From the NCBI RefSeq assembly GCF_016583835.1, contig NZ_NRRW01000035.1:1-38349 (forward strand): a stretch of 38,349 bases of DNA. Direction: 5' to 3'. The stretch is from Thiococcus pfennigii. GTDB taxonomy: Bacteria; Pseudomonadota; Gammaproteobacteria; Chromatiales; Chromatiaceae. Under the pieces are notes generated by a model. That model was not told the origin of the DNA and did no database searches. It saw only the letters and a list, made by a program, of their open reading frames with translations. Position numbers and translations under genes: made by a program. Below are positions 18,864 through 26,860 of the stretch, in pieces. The stretch's first letter is position 1; every line of letters starts with the position of its first letter.

Positions 18864-19007
18864 CCTCGAAAAATGCAAGGTGCCCGCACGGGGCAAGTAC
18901 GCCCCCCATTTTCAGTCGCCCAAACGACTGAAAATGGGCCGAAGCGGAAATCGCCTTTTCGCGTCGCGGCTTGAAGAATTGCCCGGATGGCAATTTTTCA
19001 AGGTCCC
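18864..19007 (+). repeat. Dispersed multi-hairpin element, copy B
   Basis: About 144 bp. The 5' hairpin is imperfect (CCTCGAAAAATGCAAGG). GGGGC-AAGTAC-GCCCC forms the second stem, ATTTTCAGTCG...CGACTGAAAAT the third near 18907-18937, and TTGAAGAATTGCC-CGGAT-GGCAATTTTTCAA the terminal hairpin ending near 19003. It lies upstream of the minus-strand DUF2333 gene and has the same plus-strand orientation as all other copies. Confidence 0.9.
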
Positions 19008-19161
19008 CACGAGAGACACTGCCCATGTCAGCGCCCCCTATAGCGAGCGTTGTCAGGACGCCCCTCTCCGGCCCGCGCAGCCGATCGCTTCAGCTCGGAT
19101 AGGGTGTCCAGCCCCGCCATTTGCAGCCGCCCCCGACGCGCCCCCGCCCAAGTATAGGGCA

Positions 19162-19305
19162 CCTTGAAAAATTCAAGGTGCCCGCGCGCGGCAAGGAGCG
19201 CCAGTCATTTCCAGTCGCTTAAGCGACTGGAAATGAGCCGAAGCGAAAATCGCCTTTTCGCTTCGCGTCTTGAAAAACTGCCTGGATGGCAGTTTTTCGA
19301 TGTCC
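19162..19305 (+). repeat. Dispersed multi-hairpin element, copy C
   Basis: About 144 bp. It opens with the perfect palindrome CCTTGAAAAATTCAAGG. The central hairpin reads CATTTCCAGTCGC-TTAA-GCGACTGGAAATG, a paired C:G replacement of the T:A in other copies. The terminal hairpin GAAAAACTGCC-TGGAT-GGCAGTTTTTC again carries a compensated change. The GGGGC stem is the weakest here. It sits just downstream of the minus-strand DUF502 gene. Confidence 0.9.
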
Positions 19306-19385
19306 ACTATAGTTGGCGGCCGAGGCACGTTGTCACAACCATTCCGCGGCCGGCACTGGATCGTCGTTCCGCGCATTGTCCGGCT

Positions 19386-20099
19386 TCACGGCTCCGCGCC
19401 GTCCGACGGCGCGGCCGACCGCATGGCCTCGTCACCCCGCGCGGATCGCACCGCAGTCGGCCCGCTGAAGGGGATGTCGGGCGGCGCCGTCACGCCGCCC
19501 GAGACGACGAAGGTCATCGCCTCGTCGACGCTCCAATCCAGTCTGATCAGATCCTCGCTCGGGACGATCTCCAGGTAGCCGCTGGTCGGATTCGGGGCGG
19601 TCGGGACATAGACGGCGGACAGTTCTTTACCCGTGGCGCGATCGAACATGGCATGGGTCACGAAACCGACGGTCTTCATCCCCGGGCGCGGGAACTCGAT
19701 CAGAACGACCTTCTGCGCCCGAGGATCGCCCCCCTGGAAGGCGTCGATGAGTTTCTTCGTCGCCCCGTAGACGGTCGTCACGATCGGGATGCGCCCCAGC
19801 TGCCGTTCCAGGCTATGAATGATACGTCGCCCAACGACCCGGCTCGTCGCCCACCCAAGGACGTAGAAGAGCGCCAGGGTCAATGCGATGGCCAACCCGG
19901 ACGACAGCCAGGGCACCTCGACGATGAGTCTCGCCAACTCGGGCGAAAAGGGACGGACCCCGTTGGCCAAGAGGGCCACCTTGGGCCGCCCGATATCGGA
20001 AAGCAAGTCGACAAAGAAACGGAACACGAAGACCGTGACCAGGATCGGAATGACGGTCAGGACCCCGGTCAAGATGTAGCGTCGCGTTTTATACGCCAT
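19386..20099 (-). CDS. DUF502 family membrane protein
   Basis: A 237-residue protein with the characteristic DUF502 start RRYILTGVLTVIPILVTVFV, giving a first transmembrane segment at about 8-30 and a second at about 65-88. Next come the conserved IPIVTTVYGATKKLIDAF and a soluble domain with VVLIEFPRPGMKTVGFVT and YVPTAPNPTSGYLEIVP. All are hallmarks of this widespread family, whose biochemical role is not established. The C-terminal 35 residues are variable and alanine-rich. The ATG at 20099 is the natural start. Confidence 0.9.
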   Translation of the reverse strand: MAYKTRRYILTGVLTVIPILVTVFVFRFFVDLLSDIGRPKVALLANGVRPFSPELARLIVEVPWLSSGLAIALTLALFYVLGWATSRVVGRRIIHSLERQLGRIPIVTTVYGATKKLIDAFQGGDPRAQKVVLIEFPRPGMKTVGFVTHAMFDRATGKELSAVYVPTAPNPTSGYLEIVPSEDLIRLDWSVDEAMTFVVSGGVTAPPDIPFSGPTAVRSARGDEAMRSAAPSDGAEP

Positions 20100-20733
20100 G
20101 TCTGTTCCCTAGGACGCAGCCAGGCCGCGTTACGACAGAGCACCAGGTACCCCATCATTTCGTGCCACGAATGCCAGGCCGGTGTTGCCCGAATCCTGCG
20201 GCACCTGAACTGCCAAGAATGAAGCGGAGCGAAAAGGCGGGTTGTCGCCCCTCGGATCGCCGACCGCACGACGCGTCCCTCGACGCGCTGTCGAGAGCGA
20301 CCGATCGCTCGCCATGCAGGCCCTGGTCGCCCTGAATCTTCGATGTCTCGGGCAAGGCCTTCGACGGCCTCGCGCGAGGCCGCACCAGCCTCACTAGCGA
20401 GGTCTTGGTGCGCGACGTCGAACAATTCAACCCAGCCCCGAAATTGACCGCCAGGCTCAGGATTCAAGGGTGCCTTGAAAAATTCAAGGTGCCCGCGCGG
20501 GGCAAGGATGTCCCGCCTTTTCAGCCACCTAAGCGACTGAAAATGAGGCGAAGCGGAAATCGCATTCTCGCCTTGCGTCTTGAAGAATTGCCCGGATGGA
20601 CATGCGATTCGGCATTCACCAGACGGACGGGATCGCTCGCCCTTCGCCCCGCCTTCGAGGACAGGAAGAGAGGCACGGGAAACGACGTCCCCCGTCTTTG
20701 CCTGATCTCGACCAGGACGGCCAACCAACGCCC
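20100..20733. other. 634-bp intergenic region with truncated repeat copy D
   Basis: No gene is supported. Repeat copy D occupies 20473-20599. In the 20250-20440 stretch the minus strand has an open, helix-like frame (ELFDVAHQDLASEAGAASRE...) with no good start or family match; it may be a gene remnant or chance. Confidence 0.55.
20473..20599 (+). repeat. Dispersed multi-hairpin element, copy D (3' truncated)
   Basis: The copy begins with the perfect CCTTGAAAAATTCAAGG and GCGGGGC-AAGGAT-GTCCCGC, then a partly mismatched central hairpin. It breaks off after TTGAAGAATTGCCCGGATGG, so the 3' arm of the terminal hairpin is missing and unrelated sequence follows. A stray GATTCAAGGGTGCC just upstream (20461-20474) repeats part of the 5' end. 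Confidence 0.85.
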
Positions 20734-21507
20734 CTAGCGGTGATCGAGCCCCCCGGCACTCTCGGTGCGCTTCACGAACTGGCCGCGCACGAGATAGTAC
20801 CCACCGACCAGTATCCCGAGCAGCGCGGCCAGACCGATCAGATACATGGGCTCATCCGCCTTCGATTCGAGATCCATGACGACGACCTTGCGCGTCAGGG
20901 CCGTGATCGCGATGAGCAACATGAACTCCACATGGACCGACTTGTCCATGACATACATATAGATGCTCGCCATCAGCTCGATCGCGATCAAGACGGTGAG
21001 GAACATGCCGAACAGCTCGAAGAGCTGGTCGAGCGACAGCAGCAGACTCTGATGGCTGACGAGATCGCGATACAGGATGACGCAAAGCTCGACGACGGCG
21101 AAGACCGACACGAGCGAGACCAGGATCAGCAGGACCCCGGCCAGCGTCTTCTCGAAGTAGTGAAAGACGGTCTCGACCACGGAGTCCAATGGGTCTCGGC
21201 GCACGTGCGCGCCCTGCCCCCCCTCGAGCGACCCGATCCTGGCGGCCAACTCGTCTACCTCCCGAGCGAGACCCGCGACGGGGACGATCTCGATCCGCGC
21301 GCCGGCCTCGCGAAATCGCTCCCGGTAACGCACGGCGGTCTCGCGGTCGACCGACTGCTTGACCGTCACCGTTCGGCCGCTGAACAGCCGCTCGGCCGCG
21401 GCGTCGGACAGCCCGAAGCCCTCTTGGAGCCGCTGCCGGGCGGCGAGCGGGTCGGTCCCCGGCTCGAGCTCCCCGCTGAACCGGATATCGAATCGAGAAG
21501 GCCCCAT
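20734..21507 (-). CDS. PsiE-domain membrane protein with extra N-terminal domain
   Basis: A 257-residue protein with two parts. Residues 1-80 (FDIRFSGELEPGTDPLAARQRLQEGFGLSDAAAERLFSGRTVTVKQ...) form a small soluble domain seen at the N-terminus of various gammaproteobacterial membrane proteins. A short linker follows, then about four transmembrane segments from residue 118 on (LAGVLLILVSLVSVFAVVELCVILYRDL, FGMFLTVLIAIELMASIYMY...). The second part matches the PsiE (phosphate-starvation-inducible E) family. The role of PsiE is poorly defined. The assignment of the C-terminal domain is fairly firm; the function of the fusion is unknown. Confidence 0.8.
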   Translation of the reverse strand: MGPSRFDIRFSGELEPGTDPLAARQRLQEGFGLSDAAAERLFSGRTVTVKQSVDRETAVRYRERFREAGARIEIVPVAGLAREVDELAARIGSLEGGQGAHVRRDPLDSVVETVFHYFEKTLAGVLLILVSLVSVFAVVELCVILYRDLVSHQSLLLSLDQLFELFGMFLTVLIAIELMASIYMYVMDKSVHVEFMLLIAITALTRKVVVMDLESKADEPMYLIGLAALLGILVGGYYLVRGQFVKRTESAGGLDHR

Positions 21508-21985
21508 AGCCCGCCTCCGTGGCGCATTTAGGAATGGCGTTTAGCTCGGCGCAGCAGCACACAAGGCTGCAGCGCTACCTGCGACCGCCAGGATACCCCC
21601 ATTCTCCGCCACCTAGACGACTGAGGCTAAGCGGGAGTCGCATTTTCGCTTCGCGCCTTGAAGGCACGAGAGAGCGGGTGACCAGACCCGCGGGTCCCGT
21701 CGGTTTCTTGCTTGCCTGAGACGGCCGATGAATCCAGCGCCTCGCTGGATGCGAGGCGCGCCGAGCCGTCATATGGGCGGGTATTTTAGCCCATGGCGCG
21801 GCTAGGGTTGATACTCGTAGCGCTCGCCACACCGCCGATCCCCGCGAGGCGGGAGGGCGCGAGCCGGGACGTCGGTGCGCCAATGCGCCCAGCGATCGCC
21901 CGCCGCCGAGTTACCCTTGGCGCTCTCAGAGGCCGATAGGCCGAGCAGCCTCCATGTTCCGTGGGATGTCCAACGTGCCCAACGG
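21508..21985. other. 478-bp intergenic region with a decayed repeat
   Basis: No gene is supported. A degenerate repeat copy lies at about 21580-21665. Near 21776-21794 ATGGGC and GCCCAT form a short inverted repeat around GGGTATTTTA. Confidence 0.55.
21580..21665 (+). repeat. Dispersed multi-hairpin element, copy E (decayed)
   Basis: Only the central and second-last hairpins are recognisable: CCACCTAGACGACTGAGGCTAAGC followed by GCATTTTCGCTTCGCGCCTTGAA, the last being nearly identical to other copies. The 5' hairpins and terminal hairpin are missing or mutated. Orientation is the same as in other copies. Confidence 0.7.
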
Positions 21986-23386
21986 TCAACGAGCGCGCAA
22001 CTCCCCCAGAATCGTCAACAGGGCGCCGGCCTTATCGAGGGTTTCTTGGTATTCCAGCGCCGCGACCGAGTCGGCGACGATGCCGCCGCCCGCCCAGAGC
22101 CGCGCGATCCCGCCCGAATGGACGAGGGTGCGGATGGCGACGTTGGTATCCATCGCCCCGTCGAAGCCGAGGTAGCCGATCGCCCCGCAATAGACCTCGC
22201 GGCGGTGCGGCTCCAGCTCCTCGATGACCTCCATCGCGCGCCGTTTCGGGGCGCCCGTGATCGAGCCGCCCGGGAAGGCGGCGCGCAGCAGATCGAGGGC
22301 CGTGCGCCCCGGCGCCAAGCGACCGCAGACGGTGCTGACCAGGTGATGCACCTGGGCGAAGCGCTCGACGGCGAAGAGCTCGGGGACCTCGACGCTGCCG
22401 AGGGCGCAGACCTTGCCCAGGTCGTTGCGCAGCAGGTCGACGATCATCAGGTTCTCGGCGCGATCCTTGGGGCTCTCGCGCAGCGTCCGCGCGAGCCGCC
22501 GGTCGGTGGCTGGATCCACCCCGCGCGGCCGGGTGCCCTTGATCGGGCGGGTCGTCACGACCCCATCGCGCAGGTGGAGAAAGCGCTCGGGCGAGGCGCA
22601 CAGGATCCGACCGTACGGGTGGTCGAGATAGGCCGAGAAGGGTGCCGGACTCAGCGCCCGCAGCCGCCGATAGGCCGGCCAGGCGTCGCCCTCGGCCGGG
22701 GCGGCGAAGCGCTGGGCCAGGTTGACCTGGTAACAGTCGCCATCGCGCAGGTACTGCTGGATCCGGGCGATCGCCGCCAGATAGGCATCGCGGGTCAGAT
22801 TCGATCGAATCGGCCCCAGGACCCGAAACGGCGCCGATGAGCCAGCGCGTTCAACAGCCGGCGGCCGAGCGAGCCGATCGCGCCACCGCGCCAGGCCGGC
22901 CGGCTCGGCGGCGACCAGCCGCGTGCGGCGCTCCCGATGGTCGACGACGACGGCCCAGTCGTAGAGGCCGAGCGCCATCTCCGGCAGCTCGGCCTCGCCC
23001 CCCGCCTCGGCCGCCCGCACCGGACCCGGCAGCCGATCGAGGCGTCGAGCGAGGTCATAGCCGAAATAGCCGATCGCCCCGCCCGAGAAGGGCAGTCCGG
23101 CGACCCCGGGCCGCAGCGGGCCGAGGGCCTCGGCCAACACCGCGAGCGGATCGACCGCCGACACGCACAACCCGCGCCCCGCCCCGCGCCGCGTCTCGAT
23201 CTCGGTCCGCGCGCCTCGGGTGACCAGAGTCGCGATCGGTTCGGCGCTCAGGATGTCGTAGCGACCGGCAAGGCAGCCAGGCCAGCCGCTGTCGAGGAAG
23301 ACGGGCCAGGCAAGGTCCACGAGGGCCTCGAACAGCGCCGCGCTGTCGGGCCGATAGGGCAGATCGACGGCCAGCGGCGGCATCAT
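21986..23386 (-). CDS. pabB: Aminodeoxychorismate synthase component I (PabB)
   Basis: Aminates chorismate to 4-amino-4-deoxychorismate for folate synthesis, with ammonia from PabA. The 466-residue product has an N-terminal TrpE/PabB-type domain and the C-terminal chorismate-binding domain. PIKGTRPRG, with Lys283 in the PabB-specific position, separates it from anthranilate synthase and from MenF (AIAGT) at the other end of the window. DLLRNDLGKVC, FPGGSITGAPKRRAMEVIEELEPHRR and WAGGGIVADSVAALEYQETLDKA are also present. Two adjacent ATGs (23386 and 23383) are possible starts. pabA and pabC are not adjacent. Confidence 0.94.
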   Translation of the reverse strand: MMPPLAVDLPYRPDSAALFEALVDLAWPVFLDSGWPGCLAGRYDILSAEPIATLVTRGARTEIETRRGAGRGLCVSAVDPLAVLAEALGPLRPGVAGLPFSGGAIGYFGYDLARRLDRLPGPVRAAEAGGEAELPEMALGLYDWAVVVDHRERRTRLVAAEPAGLARWRDRLARPPAVERAGSSAPFRVLGPIRSNLTRDAYLAAIARIQQYLRDGDCYQVNLAQRFAAPAEGDAWPAYRRLRALSPAPFSAYLDHPYGRILCASPERFLHLRDGVVTTRPIKGTRPRGVDPATDRRLARTLRESPKDRAENLMIVDLLRNDLGKVCALGSVEVPELFAVERFAQVHHLVSTVCGRLAPGRTALDLLRAAFPGGSITGAPKRRAMEVIEELEPHRREVYCGAIGYLGFDGAMDTNVAIRTLVHSGGIARLWAGGGIVADSVAALEYQETLDKAGALLTILGELRAR

Positions 23387-23431
23387 GGGGTGAGCATCTC
23401 GGACAGAGGGACGCGGCGGGGATCGAGGAGA

Positions 23432-23455
23432 GGCGGCGCCTAAGACGGCGCCGCC
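23432..23455. terminator. GC-rich hairpin upstream of pabB
   Basis: GGCGGCGCC (23432-23440) and GGCGCCGCC (23447-23455) are perfect complements around a 6-nt loop. On the minus strand the stem is followed by TCTCCTC rather than a clean T-run. It overlaps the end of the doubtful small ORF upstream of pabB and could act as a terminator, attenuator or processing site. Confidence 0.4.
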
Positions 23456-23544
23456 CCAAGTAAGGATGCAGCAACAACCGAAACCAGAGCGAGGGCGACA
23501 AGAAACGACGAAATACGCGAAAGTCGCGGGGAAAGGCCCATCAT
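23440..23544 (-). CDS. Doubtful small hydrophobic ORF (34 aa)
   Basis: Between ppdK and pabB a 34-codon frame reads MMGLSPRLSRISSFLVALAL and continues hydrophobic to LLGAAPS, as a single membrane helix or signal-like peptide would. The ribosome site is poor (AATAGG abutting the first ATG). The stop lies in the loop of a perfect GC-rich hairpin. It is not recognised as a known family, and there is no run of Trp, Phe or Tyr codons that would support an amino-acid attenuation leader. It may be a real small protein, a leader peptide or chance. Confidence 0.25.
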   Translation of the reverse strand: MMGLSPRLSRISSFLVALALVSVVAASLLGAAPS

Positions 23545-23628
23545 CCTATTCTTATTCGGCCTTTTCGCGTGTTTCGTAGTCCCAATCGAGACGTGCCGGT
23601 CGTTCTCGAATCGTCGCCCGGGGATGGC

Positions 23629-23655
23629 CGGGCGGGTCGCTCGGCGACCCGCCCG
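23629..23655. terminator. Hairpin after ppdK (probable terminator)
   Basis: CGGGCGGGTCGC (23629-23640) and GCGACCCGCCCG (23644-23655) form a perfect 12-bp stem with a 3-nt loop, 10 bp beyond the ppdK stop. No T-run follows, so the efficiency is uncertain, but position and strength fit a 3'-end structure. Confidence 0.55.
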
Positions 23656-23665
23656 CCGGTGCCCG

Positions 23666-26446
23666 TCAGAGCTTGGCGCCGAGCGCCGCGTGGGCCGCGG
23701 CCAACCGCGCCACCGGCACCCGCGGTGCCGAGCAGGAGACATAGTCGAGCCCGGCCTCCTGGCAGAAGGCGATCGACGAGGGGTGCCCGCCGTGCTCGCC
23801 GCAGATCCCGACGTGGATATCGGGCCGCGTCTGTTTGCCCCACTCGACGGCGAGCTTCATCAGCTTGCCGACGCCCTTGACATCGAGGACCTCGAACGGG
23901 TTGTCCTGGAGGATCGTCGACTGATTGTAGAGCGGCAGGAACTTGTTCTCGGCGTCCTCGCGCGAGAACGAGAAGGTCGCCTGCGTCAGGTCGTTGGTGC
24001 CGAACGAGAAGAACTCGGCGACCTCGGCCAGCGACTCGGCGCGCATGCAGGCGCGCACGACCTCGATCATGGTGCCGAACTTGAAGTTGACCGGGTGACC
24101 GTAGCGCTGCTTGACCTCCTCGTGGATGGTGTCGACGTAGGACTTGACCCGCTTGAGCTCCTGGGCCGTGCAGACCTGCGGCACCTTGATCTGCGGATGG
24201 ACCTCGATGCCCATCCGCGCGCACTCGGCGGCGGCCTCCAGGATCGCCCGGATCTGCATCTGATAGATCTCGGGGAAGGTGATGCCGAGGCGCACGCCGC
24301 GATGGCCGAGCATCGGGTTGGTCTCGTAGAGGACGCGGACCTTGCGCAGCATCGTCTCCTTCTTCGCGATCGCGTCCTCGACCAGGGCCGGATCGATCAT
24401 CCGCCGCATCGCATCGAGCTCGCGCCGGGCGCCGTCGGATGCATGGATCAGGCTCATGGTGCCGGACAGGACGACCATGCCGCGGGTCGTCTCGGCGAGG
24501 CGGCGCAACTCGATCAGCTCGCGCTCGAGCTGGTGCTCGTCGGGCAGGAACTCGTGGATCGGCGGATCGAGCAGGCGGATCGTGACCGGCCGCGGCGACA
24601 TGACCTCGAAGAGCTCGCGGAAGTCGGAGCGCTGCAACGGCAGCAGCCGGTCGAGGGCCGCCTGACGGTCCTCGGAGGAGTCGGCGACGATCATCTCGAT
24701 GACGATCGGCAGGCGGGCCGGGTCGTTGAACATCCGCTCGGTGCGCGCCAGACCGATGCCGACAGCACCGTACTTGAGCGCGCTGCGCGCGTCGTCCGGC
24801 GTGTCGGCATTGGCCATGACCTCGAGGCTCGCGACCTCGTCGGCCCAAGCGAGCAGGGTGTTGAGCTCCGGCGAGAAGTCCGGCTCGACGGTCGGGATGG
24901 CGCCCAAGTAGACCTTGCCCGTGGTGCCATCGATCGTGATGACCTGCCCCTCGCGGAAGCTGGTCTCACCGACATAGGCCTCGCGGCGGTTGACGTCGAC
25001 GACGATCCCCTCGGCCCCGGCGACGCAGGGCTTGCCCATGCCGCGGGCGACGACGGCGGCGTGCGAGGTCTTGCCGCCGCGCGAGGTCAGGATGCCCTCG
25101 GAGGCGAAGAAGCCGTGGATGTCCTCGGGCTTGGTCTCCTCGCGCACCAGGATGACCTTCTGGCCGAGTTCGCGGCCCATCTGCTCGGCCCGATCGGCGT
25201 CGAAGACGGCGATGCCGGAGGCGGCCCCGGGCGAGGCCGGCAGACCCTGGGCGACGGCCTCGGCGCGGGCCTTCGGATCGAGACGCGGGAAGAGCATCTG
25301 CTCGAGCAGATCGGGGGCGATCCGCAGCAGCGCCTGCTCCTTGGTGATGAGGCCCTCGCGCTCCATCTCGACCGAGGTGCGCACCATGGCCTGGGCGTTC
25401 ATCTTGCCGTTGCGGGTCTGGAGGCAGAAGAGCTGGCCGCGCTCGATCGTGAACTCGAAATCCTGGATCTCGCGGTAGTGGCTCTCGAGCTTGTCGCGCA
25501 GGTCGTCGAGCTGGCGGGCCATCTCGGGCATCTCGTCCCTCAACCGGTCGATCGGCTTGGGCGTGCGGATGCCGGCGACGACGTCCTCGCCCTGGGCGTT
25601 GAGCAGATACTCGCCGAACAGCTTGTTCTCGCCGGTGCCGGGGTTGCGCGTGAAGGCGACCCCGGTGCCGGAGTCGTTGCCACGGTTGCCGAAGACCATG
25701 GTCACGACGTTCACCGCGGTCCCGTGCGCCATGTCCGGCGTGATGTGGAACTGGCGACGGTAATCGACGGCCCGCTTGCCCATCCAGGAATTGAAGACGG
25801 CCTTGATCGCGATCTCGAGCTGTTCGAGCGGATCCCCTGGGAAGGGGGCGCCGGTGTGGGCCTCGACGACCTTCAAGAAGCGCTCGCTGATCTCCTTCAG
25901 ATCCGCCGCCGACAGGCCGATGTCCTCCTTGACGTGGGCCTTGTCCTTGACCGCCTCGAACTCGTGATCGAAGAGCTCGTCGGGGACGCCCAACGCGACC
26001 TTGCCGAAGAGCTGAATGAAGCGGCGATAGGCATCGTAGCCGAAGCGCGGATCGCCGGTCTGGCGGATCAGGCCTTGGAGGGTCTCGGTGTTGAGGCCGA
26101 GGTTCAGGATCGTGTCCATCATGCCCGGCATCGACATCGCCGAGCCCGAACGCACCGACACGAGCAGCGGGTCCTCCGGGTTGCCGAAGCCCTTGCCGGT
26201 CTTCGCCTCGAGGACCTGCATCTGGGCACGCACCTCGTCCATCACCCCGGCGGGCAGCGCGCGGGCCGGCGAGTCGAGATACTCCAGGCAGGCGGCCGTC
26301 GAGATGACGAAGCCAGGCGGCACGTTGAGCCCGATCTGGGTCATCTCGCAGAGGTTGGCGCCCTTGCCGCCGAGCAGCTTCTTGTCCTTGCCGTTACCCT
26401 CCTCGAATGCGAACACATGCTTGGTCGAATGGCTTGCGGTATCCAT
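23666..26446 (-). CDS. ppdK: Pyruvate, phosphate dikinase PpdK
   Basis: Interconverts pyruvate + ATP + Pi and PEP + AMP + PPi. The 926-residue product has the N-terminal ATP-grasp domain (VFAFEEGNGKDKKLLGGKGANL, SVRSGSAMSMPGMMDTILNLG), the phosphohistidine domain with His462 in GGKTSHAAVVARGMGKPCV, and the PEP-binding barrel ending in GICGEHGGHPSS (Cys882, catalytic in the family) and CSAPRVPVARLAAAHAA. These features separate it from PEP synthase. The ATG at 26446 gives the family N-terminus; the frame is open upstream without similarity. GAGGT lies about 10 nt before the ATG. It is divergent from valS. Confidence 0.96.
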   Translation of the reverse strand: MDTASHSTKHVFAFEEGNGKDKKLLGGKGANLCEMTQIGLNVPPGFVISTAACLEYLDSPARALPAGVMDEVRAQMQVLEAKTGKGFGNPEDPLLVSVRSGSAMSMPGMMDTILNLGLNTETLQGLIRQTGDPRFGYDAYRRFIQLFGKVALGVPDELFDHEFEAVKDKAHVKEDIGLSAADLKEISERFLKVVEAHTGAPFPGDPLEQLEIAIKAVFNSWMGKRAVDYRRQFHITPDMAHGTAVNVVTMVFGNRGNDSGTGVAFTRNPGTGENKLFGEYLLNAQGEDVVAGIRTPKPIDRLRDEMPEMARQLDDLRDKLESHYREIQDFEFTIERGQLFCLQTRNGKMNAQAMVRTSVEMEREGLITKEQALLRIAPDLLEQMLFPRLDPKARAEAVAQGLPASPGAASGIAVFDADRAEQMGRELGQKVILVREETKPEDIHGFFASEGILTSRGGKTSHAAVVARGMGKPCVAGAEGIVVDVNRREAYVGETSFREGQVITIDGTTGKVYLGAIPTVEPDFSPELNTLLAWADEVASLEVMANADTPDDARSALKYGAVGIGLARTERMFNDPARLPIVIEMIVADSSEDRQAALDRLLPLQRSDFRELFEVMSPRPVTIRLLDPPIHEFLPDEHQLERELIELRRLAETTRGMVVLSGTMSLIHASDGARRELDAMRRMIDPALVEDAIAKKETMLRKVRVLYETNPMLGHRGVRLGITFPEIYQMQIRAILEAAAECARMGIEVHPQIKVPQVCTAQELKRVKSYVDTIHEEVKQRYGHPVNFKFGTMIEVVRACMRAESLAEVAEFFSFGTNDLTQATFSFSREDAENKFLPLYNQSTILQDNPFEVLDVKGVGKLMKLAVEWGKQTRPDIHVGICGEHGGHPSSIAFCQEAGLDYVSCSAPRVPVARLAAAHAALGAKL

Positions 26447-26710
26447 GCTCGGATCTACCTCGGATCGTGATGAGTGGATGAACGATGACCGGCGAATCCG
26501 GCACCCGCGGCGGCACCGGAGCTGATGGAAGGACTGGCGCGGACGCCCTGGCAACGCCCCCGCGTCGAAGACAGTGGCGAGCCGGGCGCGTTCCGCCCCT
26601 CGGGCGGGCACGGCCATGACGCAGCGCACAGCGCGCGCCCCGCGCGCCAGCAGGCTCGGCAAATCGAGCCCAAATGGTAACCCGTTCCCCGCCGCAGGCA
26701 ATGAACAAAA

Positions 26711-26740
26711 TTGACGAAAGGGCGACCGCCTTGAGGTATA
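26711..26740 (+). promoter_or_regulatory. Possible upstream valS promoter
   Basis: TTGACG (26711-26716) is separated by 18 nt from GGTATA (26735-26740). A start near 26747 would place the 24-bp palindrome inside the valS leader RNA. Confidence 0.35.
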
Positions 26741-26763
26741 TCAAGCCCGGCCGGCGACAGCGT

Positions 26764-26787
26764 GGGCGGGTGACGCGTCACCCGCCC
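26764..26787. promoter_or_regulatory. 24-bp perfect palindrome upstream of valS
   Basis: The half-site GGGCGGGTGACG is followed directly by its exact reverse complement, with no spacer. A second palindrome, CCGCCCCGGGGCGG at 26782-26795, overlaps its right arm, so in RNA the two hairpins would be mutually exclusive. Its centre lies about 45 bp before the start predicted from TATACT at 26809-26814. It could be a protein operator or a leader hairpin. Confidence 0.6.
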
Positions 26788-26808
26788 CGGGGCGGGGCGG
26801 CGGTCGGT

Positions 26809-26814
26809 TATACT
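26809..26814 (+). promoter_or_regulatory. Possible proximal valS -10 box (TATACT)
   Basis: TATACT is close to the sigma-70 -10 consensus and lies about 47 bp before the valS ATG. The -35 region is GC-rich and poor, which would fit either an activator-dependent promoter using the adjacent palindrome or no promoter at all. Confidence 0.4.
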
Positions 26815-26860
26815 TTCTGGTCTTGCCGTCAGACCCAGACCCCGCGAGCGCATCGACACC

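Larger units (their letters stand above)
18705..19385. other. 680-bp intergenic region carrying two repeat copies
   Basis: No gene is supported. The segment holds the DUF2333 promoter region and repeat copies B and C, separated by about 155 bp of unremarkable GC-rich sequence. Open frames here come from reading through the repeats. Confidence 0.65.
26447..26860. other. Divergent ppdK-valS intergenic region
   Basis: This 414-bp segment holds promoters for both genes. On the valS side are a -35-like TTGACG at 26711-26716 with an AT-rich GGTATATC about 18 nt later, the 24-bp palindrome at 26764-26787 and TATACT at 26809-26814. No gene is supported. Confidence 0.6.

Noticed and set aside
18864-19305. 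Two nearby repeat copies as a CRISPR-like array
   Set aside because: Units are about 145 bp with internal hairpins, are spaced irregularly and lie in separate intergenic regions; there are no cas genes.
20211-20245. AATGAAGCGGAGCGAAAA as a further fragment of the repeat
   Set aside because: The match is short and has no flanking hairpins from the family.
23624-26470. 948-codon plus-strand open frame opposite ppdK
   Set aside because: Composition is the Leu/Asp/Arg/His-rich pattern of an antisense frame; the minus strand encodes an unmistakable pyruvate phosphate dikinase.
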